A stretch of 64,000 nucleotides of DNA, from NCBI RefSeq assembly GCF_024296685.1, contig NZ_CP100763.1:1426001-1490000 (forward strand). The letters are read 5' to 3'. Origin of the DNA: Natrinema marinum. Its GTDB lineage: Archaea > Halobacteriota > Halobacteria > Halobacteriales > Natrialbaceae. This document shows, one piece after another, positions 8,411 to 16,915 of this stretch (position 1 is its first letter; the number at the start of each line of letters is the position of its first letter). The notes beneath the pieces were generated by a model. It was not told the DNA's origin and made no database searches. It saw nothing but the letters and a program-made list of their open reading frames with translations. The position numbers and the translations under genes are program-made.

Positions 8411-9379
8411 ATGCGAGAGATAGCGACACGGACGTTAGCGCCCGGAATCCACCGGATTGAGACCGTCATCGACGACAAACTGCACGGCTACCACGTCCTC
8501 GAGGGGGCCGACGGCCCGATCGTCGTCGACCCCGGCGTCGTCGACGCGCCGACGACGGTCTATCGGCCGTTTCTCGAGGAGCGCGGCTGGTCGCTTGCGG
8601 ACGTTTCGCTCGCCGTCATCACCCACGCGGATGCCGACCACCACGGCGGCAACCACGAACTTCGCGAGCACGCCCCGTCGGTCACGTTGGCGGCCCACGA
8701 CGCCGACGCGGACCTGATGGAGCGCACCGATCGGATTATGGACGAGCGCTACGCGATGTTCGCCGACGAGCACGGTATCACGTACGACGACGACACGACC
8801 GACTGGCTCGAAGGGATGATGGGACCCGGCGAACGGATCGACCTCCGGCTTCGAGGCGGAGAGCGACTGGCGCTCGCGGATCGGGAACTCCGGCTCTTCC
8901 ACACGCCCGGACACACGCGCGGTCACCTGGCGCTGTACGACCCGACTCACGACGTCGTGATCGGCGGGGATGGGGTCTTCGGTCGCGGCGTGTTCACCGT
9001 CGACGGCGACTACATTCAGCCGCCGCCGTACTACCGGTATCCCGAGTACGAGGACACGATCGAACTGCTCCGAACCCTCGAGCCCGACGCGCTGTCGCTG
9101 ACCCACTACGAGGTCTTCGAGGGCGACGGCGTCGAGGACTTCCTCGACGAATCGCTGGCGTTCGCGTCCGAACTCGACGCGCTGGCGCTCGAGCTCGTCG
9201 ACAAGCGTGGGCCGATCACGCTGCGGGAGGCCATCGATGCCGTCGTCGAGCGACGCGGCAGCTACGGACTCGACGTCGACCTCGCGTACTCGCTCTCCGG
9301 CCACTTCGACGCCCACGTCGAGCACGGGACCCTCGAGCGAACGACGGCGGACGGCGTCGTCGCGTGGCGTCGGTCGTGA
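8411..9379 (+). CDS. MBL-fold metallo-hydrolase (possible lactonase)
   Basis: 322-residue metallo-beta-lactamase-fold protein. The zinc motif HADADHHGG (about residue 76) is canonical, followed by HTPGHTRGH and a GGDGVF segment that carries the bridging aspartate. The C-terminal 80 residues form a predicted helical, winged-helix-like tail also found in LACTB2-like hydrolases. It is 47 nt downstream of the SDR gene and ends convergently with the IclR gene. By context it could open a sugar lactone or a thioester, but MBL folds are catalytically diverse and this is only inference. Confidence 0.82.
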   Translation: MREIATRTLAPGIHRIETVIDDKLHGYHVLEGADGPIVVDPGVVDAPTTVYRPFLEERGWSLADVSLAVITHADADHHGGNHELREHAPSVTLAAHDADADLMERTDRIMDERYAMFADEHGITYDDDTTDWLEGMMGPGERIDLRLRGGERLALADRELRLFHTPGHTRGHLALYDPTHDVVIGGDGVFGRGVFTVDGDYIQPPPYYRYPEYEDTIELLRTLEPDALSLTHYEVFEGDGVEDFLDESLAFASELDALALELVDKRGPITLREAIDAVVERRGSYGLDVDLAYSLSGHFDAHVEHGTLERTTADGVVAWRRS

Positions 9380-9446
9380 GACGGTCGTTCGTCATTGCTG
9401 AACGAAGATTCGTGAGGTCAGCTAGCGAGGTGCCCCCACCTGGCGG

Positions 9447-10211
9447 TCAGGAATAGGTCATGTTCAACTCGATCACGTTCGCGGCGCTCTCGAGCAGTTC
9501 GGGGAGTTCGGACTCGAACCGGTCGCCCTTCATGCGACTCGTCGGCCCGGCGACGCTGAGCGCACCGATCGGTCGACCGTCGCGATCCAGGATCGGAACG
9601 GCGACACAGCAGAGCCCGCCGATGCGTTCCTCGCGATCGAACGCCACGCCGCGGTCCCGAATCGTCTCGAACTCGGCTTTGAGGTCGTCGCGATCGGTGA
9701 TCGAGTGCTCCGTGTCGGCCGCCATCCCGTGCTCGTCGATGATCTCGTCGACGCGGTCTTCCGGTAAATGCGCCAGAATCGCCTTTCCGAGTCCGGTGTT
9801 GTGAAGCGACACGCGGTGCCCGGTGCTCGCCGCGACGTTGACGGCTTGATCGCCCCGTACTCGGCAGACGTAAACCCCCTGGCCGTGTTCTTCGACCAGT
9901 AGATTCACCAGTTCGCCGGTTTCGTCCGCGATCGACTCCATTTCGGGACGCGCCGTCTCGTAGAGATCGTTGCGCTGTCTCACGTATCGACCGAGATCGA
10001 GAAACCGGAGTCCGAGATAGTACGTCCCGTCTTCCTTGACGACGTACTCCTCCTGCTCGAGCGTACTGAGATAGTTGTAGACGCTGCTTTTCGGCAACTC
10101 GAGTTCGTTCGACAACTCCGTGACGCCCGCTCCGTCGAGCCGACGCAACGTCTGGAGAATGTCGAACGTCGTGACGACCGATTTGACGGGATTGTTCGCT
10201 CGTTTGCCCAT
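9447..10211 (-). CDS. IclR-family transcriptional regulator
   Basis: 254-residue regulator. The N-terminal winged helix (residues about 8-70; VTELSNELELPKSSVYNYLS is the recognition part) is followed by the IclR effector domain (ETGELVNLLVEEHG, HNTGLGKAILAHLPEDRVD, GGLCCVAVPILDRDG, IGALSVAGPTSRM). In Haloferax, IclR proteins such as XacR control pentose oxidation genes; this one is next to a comparable gene set and probably controls it. A TATA box 23-28 nt upstream and a palindrome overlapping the start codon region suggest autoregulation. Confidence 0.93.
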   Translation of the reverse strand: MGKRANNPVKSVVTTFDILQTLRRLDGAGVTELSNELELPKSSVYNYLSTLEQEEYVVKEDGTYYLGLRFLDLGRYVRQRNDLYETARPEMESIADETGELVNLLVEEHGQGVYVCRVRGDQAVNVAASTGHRVSLHNTGLGKAILAHLPEDRVDEIIDEHGMAADTEHSITDRDDLKAEFETIRDRGVAFDREERIGGLCCVAVPILDRDGRPIGALSVAGPTSRMKGDRFESELPELLESAANVIELNMTYS

Positions 10212-10239
10212 ACACTGCCTAGTCAGTGTTTAGTATAAA
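10212..10239 (-). promoter_or_regulatory. IclR promoter with palindromic operator candidate
   Basis: Immediately before the IclR start lie ACACTG (10212-10217) and CAGTGT (10224-10229), a perfect 6-bp inverted repeat with a 6-nt spacer. A TATA box (TATAAA on the plus strand, 10234-10239) follows. In a leaderless gene the palindrome would cover the transcription start, a good position for repression. Confidence 0.5.
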
Positions 10240-11265
10240 TATCTGTGTGTTCACCAATCACGAACGGTTCGGTCGATATGTGGATAGCGCGTTCGGGTCG
10301 GTGATCGTCGATCGGCGACTGCTATCCGGCGAATCGGTGCGTGATTCGTTGTCAAGCACCAAGTTCGAGTCGCCACTCCGTTCACCAATGCCGAACCCAC
10401 ATTCGCTATCGTGATTGCTCACCACTCTCACGGTAATTGCCGGCGACATTGCCCTCATCACGAGCGATACGCGTCTCCAGCGGTACCGTCGATATCGCAA
10501 TCGCTCGAATCGGCCGTCTCGAGGCGCGCTCAGGCGATCACCGCGATGGCGACCGAATTCGATGCGTTCGCCATTACATAACAGTCGGTCCGTCGAACGG
10601 GCGAGTGTCCGCTGCCGGCTCGTCCCGGGGCCATACAGCCGTCGTTCACTCGGTAATGATGGGTGACCGATCGGAACGCGACGACAAGTACGGAGGCCGC
10701 ACGCAACCAGAATTACAAGCATATGTCTGTCAACCATGGAGTCGTGAGACCGAGAGACACGCGCCGATTTGCGTGCTGGCGCTCGGACGAGCCGGTAACT
10801 CCAAGCTTGAGCAGTAGACCCGAACGCGGACGAAGGTGAATTGCACTACGATGGTACAAACATATACTTGTCATATAATTATTTTAGATACGATAGTCGA
10901 GGCTCGAGCCAAAGCAAATCCCGTTGCCCGAACGTAGTGATATAATCGAGGGTAGAGTTATACACTTACCTCGCTATAGTGGTCATTTAGTGCATTCCCT
11001 ATACAATACACCAGTAACTGAAACTATTTTCAGTTAGTCTGTAGTGCGAGACAATGATCCCTACCCCCTGCATCATATATTCATATGTTGTCACTATTCA
11101 AAAGCAGTCCTTTTTGTTTCATATGTGCCAGCCGAAGCCGGCTACGGTCATCACGGTCTGTGAACCATGGGGAGGGAACGCACTCGAGAACGCGAACGGT
11201 GAGTTGAAGTCCGCATGGGAAAAACCGGGACGCAGTATGGACGAACGGCGCGGCCGGCGGGAACG
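10240..11265. other. 1-kb gap without a convincing gene, partly AT-rich
   Basis: The open frames in this gap are arginine-rich or short and lack family features, so none was called. Roughly 10,845-11,120 is markedly richer in A and T than the flanks. It contains a perfect 9-bp inverted repeat, TAACTGAAA / TTTCAGTTA, separated by CTAT (11015-11036). It may be a degraded mobile insert or a regulatory region for the MFS gene. Confidence 0.4.
11015..11036. repeat. Perfect 9-bp inverted repeat with 4-nt loop
   Basis: TAACTGAAA (11015-11023), loop CTAT, TTTCAGTTA (11028-11036). It sits in an AT-rich gap about 230 nt upstream of the MFS gene. It could be an operator, a transcript hairpin or an end of a lost element. 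Confidence 0.55.
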
Positions 11266-12573
11266 ATGAGCGGACCGGCAACGACGGACGCTCGGTCGTA
11301 CACGTCCGGCGAGATCCGAACGATCGCGCTCGCGATCATCTCTGGGATTTTCTTCGGCGGCGTCGCGACGGGCGTCGCCTTTCCGACGCTCCCGCTGTTA
11401 GACGAGCGGCTGGTGATCAGCGCATTGATGCTGAGCGTGATCCTCTCGGCGAATCGGATCGCTCGGTTAGTGATGAATACGCCCGCGGGGACGATCATCG
11501 ACCGCGTCGGTGCGCGCAAACCGATGATCTTCGGGCTGTTCACGCAGGCGCTTGCTCCGTTCGGTTACGTCCTCGGGCTGAACGCGCCGCCGACCATCCT
11601 CGGTTCGTTCCCCGTCTTCGGCGAGGTGTCGCTGCCGGGGATCGTCTTCGTCTGCTCGCGACTGTTCTGGGGCGTCGGTAGCGCGTTCGTCTTCATCGGC
11701 GCGTTCGCGACGATCACCTCCGTCACCACCGCTGCCAATCGGGGCCGGTGGATCGGCTACATGCGCGGCGGCCAGTCGCTCGGCTTCCCGACCGGACTCG
11801 TTCTCGGCGGTCTCCTGACCGATCTCGCCGATATGCAGACCGCCTTTCTCGTCGCCGGCGCGCTCGCGTTGATCGCCGGGACGATCGCGACGCTCGTCCT
11901 CCCGGACGTCCACGGCGGTGCCGAAACCCGATCGGCGAGCGTCCGCCAACTGCCGTCGCTGCTCGCGGGTCGCCCCACCGTCCTCGTGATCGGCTTCGGA
12001 AACTTTACCGTCCAGTTTCTCTGGGGCGGCATCCTCCTCTCGACGCTCGCCCGCTACGCGAGCGACCACGGCCTCGAGCTCGCGCTTCTCGGCGCGGCGG
12101 GCGTCAGCGGCGTCGTCATGGCACTGGGCGTGCTCATGTCGGGCGCGACGACGCTCGCGACCAGTCGAATCTCGGATCGGATGGACGACCGGACGCTGCT
12201 GACGGTGCCCGCGTTTCTGGCGATAGGGGCGGGCTTCTTCCTCATCGCAACCGTACCGACGATCGAAGCGTTGCTCGTCGCGATCGCGCTCGCCGGCGGC
12301 GGCGTGGGCGTCGCCGCGCCCGCGCTGATGGCGATTCTGGGCGATCTCACGCCCGGCGACGAGCTCGGTCGAATGGGCGGCGTCTACAACGTAATGGGCG
12401 ACATCGGACTCAGTCTCGGCCCGCTGGTCGCGATTCCGGCCGTCGACAGCGGCCTCGGCTACCAGTGGACCTACGTCGGCTGTGCCGCCCTCGTCGCGAG
12501 CTGTCTGGCGGCCGTCTCGCTCCCCTTGCTCCGAAACCCAGCCGTCTCGACGACCGCCGTCGAAGCCGACTGA
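11266..12573 (+). CDS. Major facilitator superfamily permease
   Basis: 435-residue membrane protein with about 12 hydrophobic segments in two halves. The loop 2-3 motif typical of MFS is present in degenerate form (GTIIDRVGARKPM), with a related stretch in the second half (ATSRISDRMDDRTLL). It probably exports or imports a small organic compound by ion coupling; the substrate is unknown. ATG at 11266 was chosen; an in-frame ATG at 11215 would add 17 residues and cannot be excluded. It is followed at 54 nt by an MBL-fold hydrolase read in the same direction, a possible two-gene unit. Confidence 0.85.
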   Translation: MSGPATTDARSYTSGEIRTIALAIISGIFFGGVATGVAFPTLPLLDERLVISALMLSVILSANRIARLVMNTPAGTIIDRVGARKPMIFGLFTQALAPFGYVLGLNAPPTILGSFPVFGEVSLPGIVFVCSRLFWGVGSAFVFIGAFATITSVTTAANRGRWIGYMRGGQSLGFPTGLVLGGLLTDLADMQTAFLVAGALALIAGTIATLVLPDVHGGAETRSASVRQLPSLLAGRPTVLVIGFGNFTVQFLWGGILLSTLARYASDHGLELALLGAAGVSGVVMALGVLMSGATTLATSRISDRMDDRTLLTVPAFLAIGAGFFLIATVPTIEALLVAIALAGGGVGVAAPALMAILGDLTPGDELGRMGGVYNVMGDIGLSLGPLVAIPAVDSGLGYQWTYVGCAALVASCLAAVSLPLLRNPAVSTTAVEAD

Positions 12574-12627
12574 CCGCGATCGGTCGGTACGTCAACCTTT
12601 ATCACCCGCGGTGTTCGACTCGAGACC

Positions 12628-13644
12628 GTGTCACGGACGAACCGATCGGCGGCGGCCGGAGACGGCTCCCAGCCACCGATCCATCGCCTCGAGTGTTCGG
12701 TCGACTGGCCGCCCGGCCACGCCGCGTCGTATCTCCTGCCCGGCGACGAGCGCGTGCTCGTCGACGCGGGTGCGATCGGCGACGAGGCCGAACGCGAACT
12801 TCGCAACGACCTGGCGGCCGTCGACTGCGAGCCGAGCGATATCGACCACCTGCTGGTGACCCACGCCCACTCGGACCACGTCGGGCAGGTGCGGACAATC
12901 CGCGAAGCCGGCGACGTCACGGTCTACGCGCCGGAGCTGATCAAGCAGCGCTGGGATCGCAGCCTCGAGGCGGTCCGCGACGCGACGCGGGCGAACCTGC
13001 GCGAGGCCGGCGTCGCACCTGACCGGCTCGAGCCGTCGGTCGACCGCCTCGTCGAGGCCCATCGCTCCGTTCGGGAGGCACTGCCGCTCGAGGCGGTCGA
13101 TGTCTGGATCGAACGAGGAGACCGGCTCGCGATCGGCGACTTCGAGATCGAACCGATATACGCGCCCGGCCACCACGTCACCCACTTCTGCTACGGGACG
13201 ACCGTCGCCGACGAGCGTGTCCTCCTCTCGGGCGACGTGGCGATCGATCCGTTCCGCGCGGCGGCGATCCACGTGAACTTCGACGACGGCGTCACCGAGA
13301 GCATCGACGCCTTCCGCGACGCCCTCGAGCGCCTGCAGGAGTACTCGTTCGACCGTGTCTATCCCGGTCACGGCCCGGTCCACGATCGATTCGACGCAGC
13401 CGTCGAGCGATCGCTCGCCGACCTCGAAGAGCGGATTCGACGCAGTTTCGAGGCGCTCGAGCCGACCGGGAGCACCCCCGTCGATGTTGCGGACGCAGAG
13501 ACCGACGACCCGTACGAGCGGGCGCGAGTGCTCCCCGAAATCGTCGGCTCGCTCGCCCACCTCGAGAAACGAGGGCGCGATCGCTCGGACCTCGTGGACG
13601 ACGTGCGAGTCTACGAACGGGTCGACAACGGCGACAACGTCTGA
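12628..13644 (+). CDS. MBL-fold metallo-hydrolase
   Basis: 338-residue metallo-beta-lactamase-fold protein starting with GTG. The zinc motif HAHSDHVGQ (about residue 76), the later YAPGHHVTHFC and LLSGDVAID (bridging Asp), and YPGHGPVHD give a full set of metal ligands. The second half carries a helical domain seen in LACTB2/glyoxalase II relatives, with ERARVLPEIVGSLAHLEKRG near the end. It lies downstream of the MFS gene, perhaps in one transcript. Substrate unknown; a thioesterase or lactonase activity is possible. Confidence 0.8.
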   Translation: MSRTNRSAAAGDGSQPPIHRLECSVDWPPGHAASYLLPGDERVLVDAGAIGDEAERELRNDLAAVDCEPSDIDHLLVTHAHSDHVGQVRTIREAGDVTVYAPELIKQRWDRSLEAVRDATRANLREAGVAPDRLEPSVDRLVEAHRSVREALPLEAVDVWIERGDRLAIGDFEIEPIYAPGHHVTHFCYGTTVADERVLLSGDVAIDPFRAAAIHVNFDDGVTESIDAFRDALERLQEYSFDRVYPGHGPVHDRFDAAVERSLADLEERIRRSFEALEPTGSTPVDVADAETDDPYERARVLPEIVGSLAHLEKRGRDRSDLVDDVRVYERVDNGDNV

Positions 13645-13979
13645 CCCCCGGTCGGTTATAATACTTCTGAGCACTTCGAGATACACTACGATATCTGGTA
13701 TGTGATGAGACACGTTCGCAGCCGGCTCGGCCGGTAATCCGACGACGACCAGAGCAGCGGCTGTCCGGCACAGATCGGCCCTCAAATACGTTCTACGTGC
13801 CTCGTTCGTTGGCGTCGGTCTCGGCACGGCATTCGAACTAGCGACGAACGTGATCGGGAGAGATCCGCTGCTTCTCACGACTACCGCGCGTCTTAGCGGT
13901 GATTTCAGCCCTTGACCCAGATCGTATTGGGAAACAGTTCTCCGATCCTCGATCGCTATCGTCTCCGGCCGCCGATATA

Positions 13980-13999
13980 TTTCACTACTAGTGGTGAAA
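13980..13999. repeat. Imperfect 20-bp palindrome
   Basis: Arms TTTCACTACT and AGTGGTGAAA pair at nine of ten positions around a central ACTAGT. It is about 280 nt upstream of the zinc alcohol dehydrogenase; a regulator site is possible. Confidence 0.4.
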
Positions 14000-14248
14000 T
14001 TCGACATATCTGGTGGTCATACATTCCGATCCCGAGAACCGAGCGTCGATCGAGGACCGACTCGCGTCGTCCAGTCGTTCACGGTAGCTGATGTTCTGCC
14101 GACTCGATACATCGTCCGTCCGTTTCCGGCTCCGATCGCGTATTCCGAGCGAGAAGGAGGCAGGGGCCACAGTACGGAATTCGAGACGAACACAACACGA
14201 TACAACTCACAGATAGTTTCTGATACGTCGTGAGCGGACCGCCTACAC

Positions 14249-14255
14249 TTTTATA
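14249..14255 (+). promoter_or_regulatory. TATA box of alcohol dehydrogenase
   Basis: TTTTATA lies 24-30 nt before the ATG at 14279, consistent with a leaderless transcript. Confidence 0.55.
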
Positions 14256-14278
14256 CTCGCTGACCCTACCGTGGGAAT

Positions 14279-15340
14279 ATGCGAGCAGCCGTAGTCGAAG
14301 AACATGGGGAACCGCTGGCGGTCAAAGACGTCGACTATCCGGAACCGGGTGCCGATCAGGTCATCGTCGAGACCGAAGCGTGTGGCATCTGTCGCAGCGA
14401 CTGGCACGCCTGGCAGGGCGACTGGAGCTGGATCGGCGCGGGCGTTCCCGAGGGCCAGATCCTCGGTCACGAGCCTGCCGGCATCGTCTCGGCGGTGGGA
14501 AGCGACGTCGAGACGCTCGAGGAGGGCGACCGCGTCGCGGTCCCCTTCCACCTCGGCGACGGCACCTGTCCCCACTGCCGTGAGGGGCGGGCGAACAACT
14601 GCGAGACGGTGCTCCCGCTGGGCCTCTCCGAGTTCGCGCAGGGTGCGTTCGCCGAGGCGTTCCCCGTTCGCGAAGCGGACTTCAACTGCGTCAAGCTGCC
14701 CGACGATGTCGGGTTCACCGAGATGGCCGGTCTGGGCTGCCGGTTCATGACGGCGTATCACGCGTTAGCCGACCGCGCCAATCTCCGACCCGGCGACTGG
14801 GTCGCCGTCCACGGCTGTGGCGGCGTCGGCCTCTCGGCGATCCACATCGCGGATGCGCTGGGCGCCCACCCGATCGCGATCGACCTCGTCGACGACAAAC
14901 TCGAGCGCGCGAAGGAACTCGGCGCCCGCGAAACGGTCAACGTGACCGAGGTCGACAGCTCGGCTCAAGCGGTCCAGGCCATCACCGACGGCGGTGCCGA
15001 CGTCTCCATCGACGCGCTGGGTGTCGCCGACACCTGTAAGAACTCGGTCAACAGCCTGGGTACGCGGGGCAGCCACGTGCAGGTCGGCCTGACGACCGGC
15101 GAGGAAGAGGGCCAGATCGAACTCCCCGTCGACATCATGACGATGCAGGAGATCGACTTCCACGGCTCCTTTGGCATGCCGCTGGTCCGCTACGAGGAAC
15201 TGTTCAACCTGATCGCACAGGGCACCTTAGAGCCCGATAAGATCATCGGCGAGACGCTCTCGCTCGAGGAGGCACCCGAGATGCTGGCCTCCATGGACGA
15301 CTACGAGACGGTCGGCATCCCCGTCATCACCGAGTTCTGA
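14279..15340 (+). CDS. Zinc-dependent alcohol dehydrogenase
   Basis: 353-residue MDR enzyme that should interconvert an alcohol and an aldehyde or ketone with NAD(P). The catalytic zinc residues are in ACGICRSDWHAW and ILGHEPAG; the nucleotide-binding motif is GCGGVGLSA near residue 179. The structural zinc lobe (GTCPHCREGRANNC) keeps three cysteines; the first of the usual four is replaced by Asp. It is the first gene of the region next to the Pot-type transporter and degradation genes, so it may handle an amino-alcohol or aldehyde intermediate, but its link is only by position. Confidence 0.88.
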   Translation: MRAAVVEEHGEPLAVKDVDYPEPGADQVIVETEACGICRSDWHAWQGDWSWIGAGVPEGQILGHEPAGIVSAVGSDVETLEEGDRVAVPFHLGDGTCPHCREGRANNCETVLPLGLSEFAQGAFAEAFPVREADFNCVKLPDDVGFTEMAGLGCRFMTAYHALADRANLRPGDWVAVHGCGGVGLSAIHIADALGAHPIAIDLVDDKLERAKELGARETVNVTEVDSSAQAVQAITDGGADVSIDALGVADTCKNSVNSLGTRGSHVQVGLTTGEEEGQIELPVDIMTMQEIDFHGSFGMPLVRYEELFNLIAQGTLEPDKIIGETLSLEEAPEMLASMDDYETVGIPVITEF

Positions 15341-15563
15341 ACGCGGACGATCGAGCGAATCTTCCACAAATCTGCGTTTTCGTTCCGGATCGTTGGCTCG
15401 AACGTGTCACTCGGTCGGTAGTATCTCACAGCGCGTCCACTGCTTTCACCAGAGAGTCCAGTACCTGTCACACCGATCAACGTAACCGAAACGCTCGGTC
15501 ATCGCTTCACGGCGTCCGGCCGAACACGGAACGTAAATATGATTTCCTCGCTAACTGCTATCT

Positions 15564-16088
15564 ATGGCCAAGGAGCCGACGCCGGACGATATCGACTGGG
15601 AGTTCAAGGAGCGTGATATCAAGATCCTTCGTGAACTTGCAGCCAATCCACAGATCTCGAGCCGGGATCTGGCGGACCTCCTCGATGAGAAATACGACAT
15701 CGACATCTCGAACGTCACGGTGAGCGAAACGATCCGCAAGATGCGTGAGTCGCGAATCTTCCACGAGGCCATCCTTCCCAACGAGGAGTTCTACAACTTC
15801 GCGCTGTTCGAGTTCAAATTCTTCCCGTGGGGATTCAGCGACAACTGGAAGGAGGCGATGGAGTACATCATCGAGGACGAACACACCATGATGTACTTCA
15901 TCTCGAACGGGGAGTACCAGTGGAAGACGATTATGATGTTTCGGACGCGCGAGGCGGAATCGAAGTGGATTCACGACTTCTATCGGGAGTACGGCGACGT
16001 CGTCCTGAACGTTCGCAACCACGTCGCCCATAACATGTTGAAATTCAGAACCGACCCGGAAATTTTCGAGCTACTCGACGAGCCGTAA
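15564..16088 (+). CDS. Winged-helix transcriptional regulator (Lrp/AsnC-like N-terminus)
   Basis: 174-residue protein. Residues about 16-70 form a winged helix like that of Lrp/AsnC regulators (DIKILRELAANPQISSRDLADLL and VSETIRKMRESRIFHEAIL). The C-terminal half is rich in aromatic residues (FEFKFFPWGFSDNW, FISNGEYQWKTIMMF) and does not resemble the standard RAM ligand-binding domain closely, so the effector is unknown. It ends 5 nt before the end of the convergent PotC-like gene. By position it may control the transporter or the degradation operon. An AT-rich TAAATATG about 30 nt upstream may be the TATA box. Confidence 0.8.
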   Translation: MAKEPTPDDIDWEFKERDIKILRELAANPQISSRDLADLLDEKYDIDISNVTVSETIRKMRESRIFHEAILPNEEFYNFALFEFKFFPWGFSDNWKEAMEYIIEDEHTMMYFISNGEYQWKTIMMFRTREAESKWIHDFYREYGDVVLNVRNHVAHNMLKFRTDPEIFELLDEP

Positions 16089-16093
16089 GCCCC

Positions 16094-16915
16094 TCAGTTG
16101 GTGTCGCCGGCCAGCCACCGCTGGATCGCGAAGCCGACAACCGGGACGACCATCGTGATCACGAGCACGAGCGTCGCGAGCACGTTCACCTTCGGCGTGA
16201 TCGTCGTCCGCACCATCGAGTAGATGACGACCGGAACCGTGGTCGTCTCCCGCTGTACCCAGAACTGTGAGGCGGTGAACTCTCCGAAGGAGATGACAAA
16301 CGAGAGCACCATCGCTGTCACGATCGCCGGCGCGATCTGTGGCAGCGTGATCTCCCGGAAGGTCACCACTCGATCGGCGCCGAGGGTCATCGCCGCGTCC
16401 TCGAGCGTTTCGTCGAAGAGGTAGAGGCGACTGCGGACGATCAGGAACGCGTAGGGCAACGCGAGCAGGGTGTGCATGACGATCAGCCACCAGATGTTCC
16501 GGTCCAGACCGATCTCGGTGAAGAAGCTCGTCGCCGCGACGCCGACGATCACCGGCGGGACGATCATCGGTGTCAGGAGCGCGATCGAGAGCGCCTTCTT
16601 CGCGGGAAACGGCTTTCGCACGAATCCCATGGCGGTGAGCGTCCCGATAGCGCCGGCGAGTATCGCGGCGGCGATACCGACTTGCGTGCTCACCCAGACG
16701 GCGCTGAGGAACATCTCGTCGCTGAAGAACGCGACGTACCAGTCGAGGGTCAGTCCGCTCGGCGGGAAGGTCGCGATCCGCTGTGCGCTAAAGGAGTTGA
16801 CGACGACCACGACGAGCGGCAGGATCATGCTCAGGTAGACCAGCGCGGAGACGAGCCTGATTCCGTGCCAGTTCCAGTTCGTCCTGACGTCGGCTGCGTA
16901 GTCTCGAACGCTCAT
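16094..16915 (-). CDS. Pot-type ABC transporter permease (PotC-like)
   Basis: 273-residue permease with about six membrane spans and the coupling loop EDAAMTLGADRVVTFREITLP. This is the PotC-type subunit of a polyamine/opine/iron-type importer. The start ATG at 16915 overlaps the stop of the PotB-like gene in an ATGA junction (16912-16915), implying translational coupling. The open frame extends upstream to 17725 only as an arginine-rich shadow. It is the last gene of the operon, convergent with the winged-helix regulator. Confidence 0.92.
   Translation of the reverse strand: MSVRDYAADVRTNWNWHGIRLVSALVYLSMILPLVVVVVNSFSAQRIATFPPSGLTLDWYVAFFSDEMFLSAVWVSTQVGIAAAILAGAIGTLTAMGFVRKPFPAKKALSIALLTPMIVPPVIVGVAATSFFTEIGLDRNIWWLIVMHTLLALPYAFLIVRSRLYLFDETLEDAAMTLGADRVVTFREITLPQIAPAIVTAMVLSFVISFGEFTASQFWVQRETTTVPVVIYSMVRTTITPKVNVLATLVLVITMVVPVVGFAIQRWLAGDTN

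Larger units (their letters stand above)
13645..14278. other. 630-bp gap, no gene recognised
   Basis: No open frame here has protein character. The gap holds an imperfect 20-bp palindrome TTTCACTACTAGTGGTGAAA (13980-13999; one mismatch, centred on ACTAGT) next to an AT-rich GATATAT. Near its right end is the TATA box of the next gene. Confidence 0.4.

Noticed and set aside
10258-10817. Open frames of 120-160 residues in the gap after the IclR gene
   Set aside because: They are rich in Arg and Ser, lack family motifs and have no suitable promoter or start signals.
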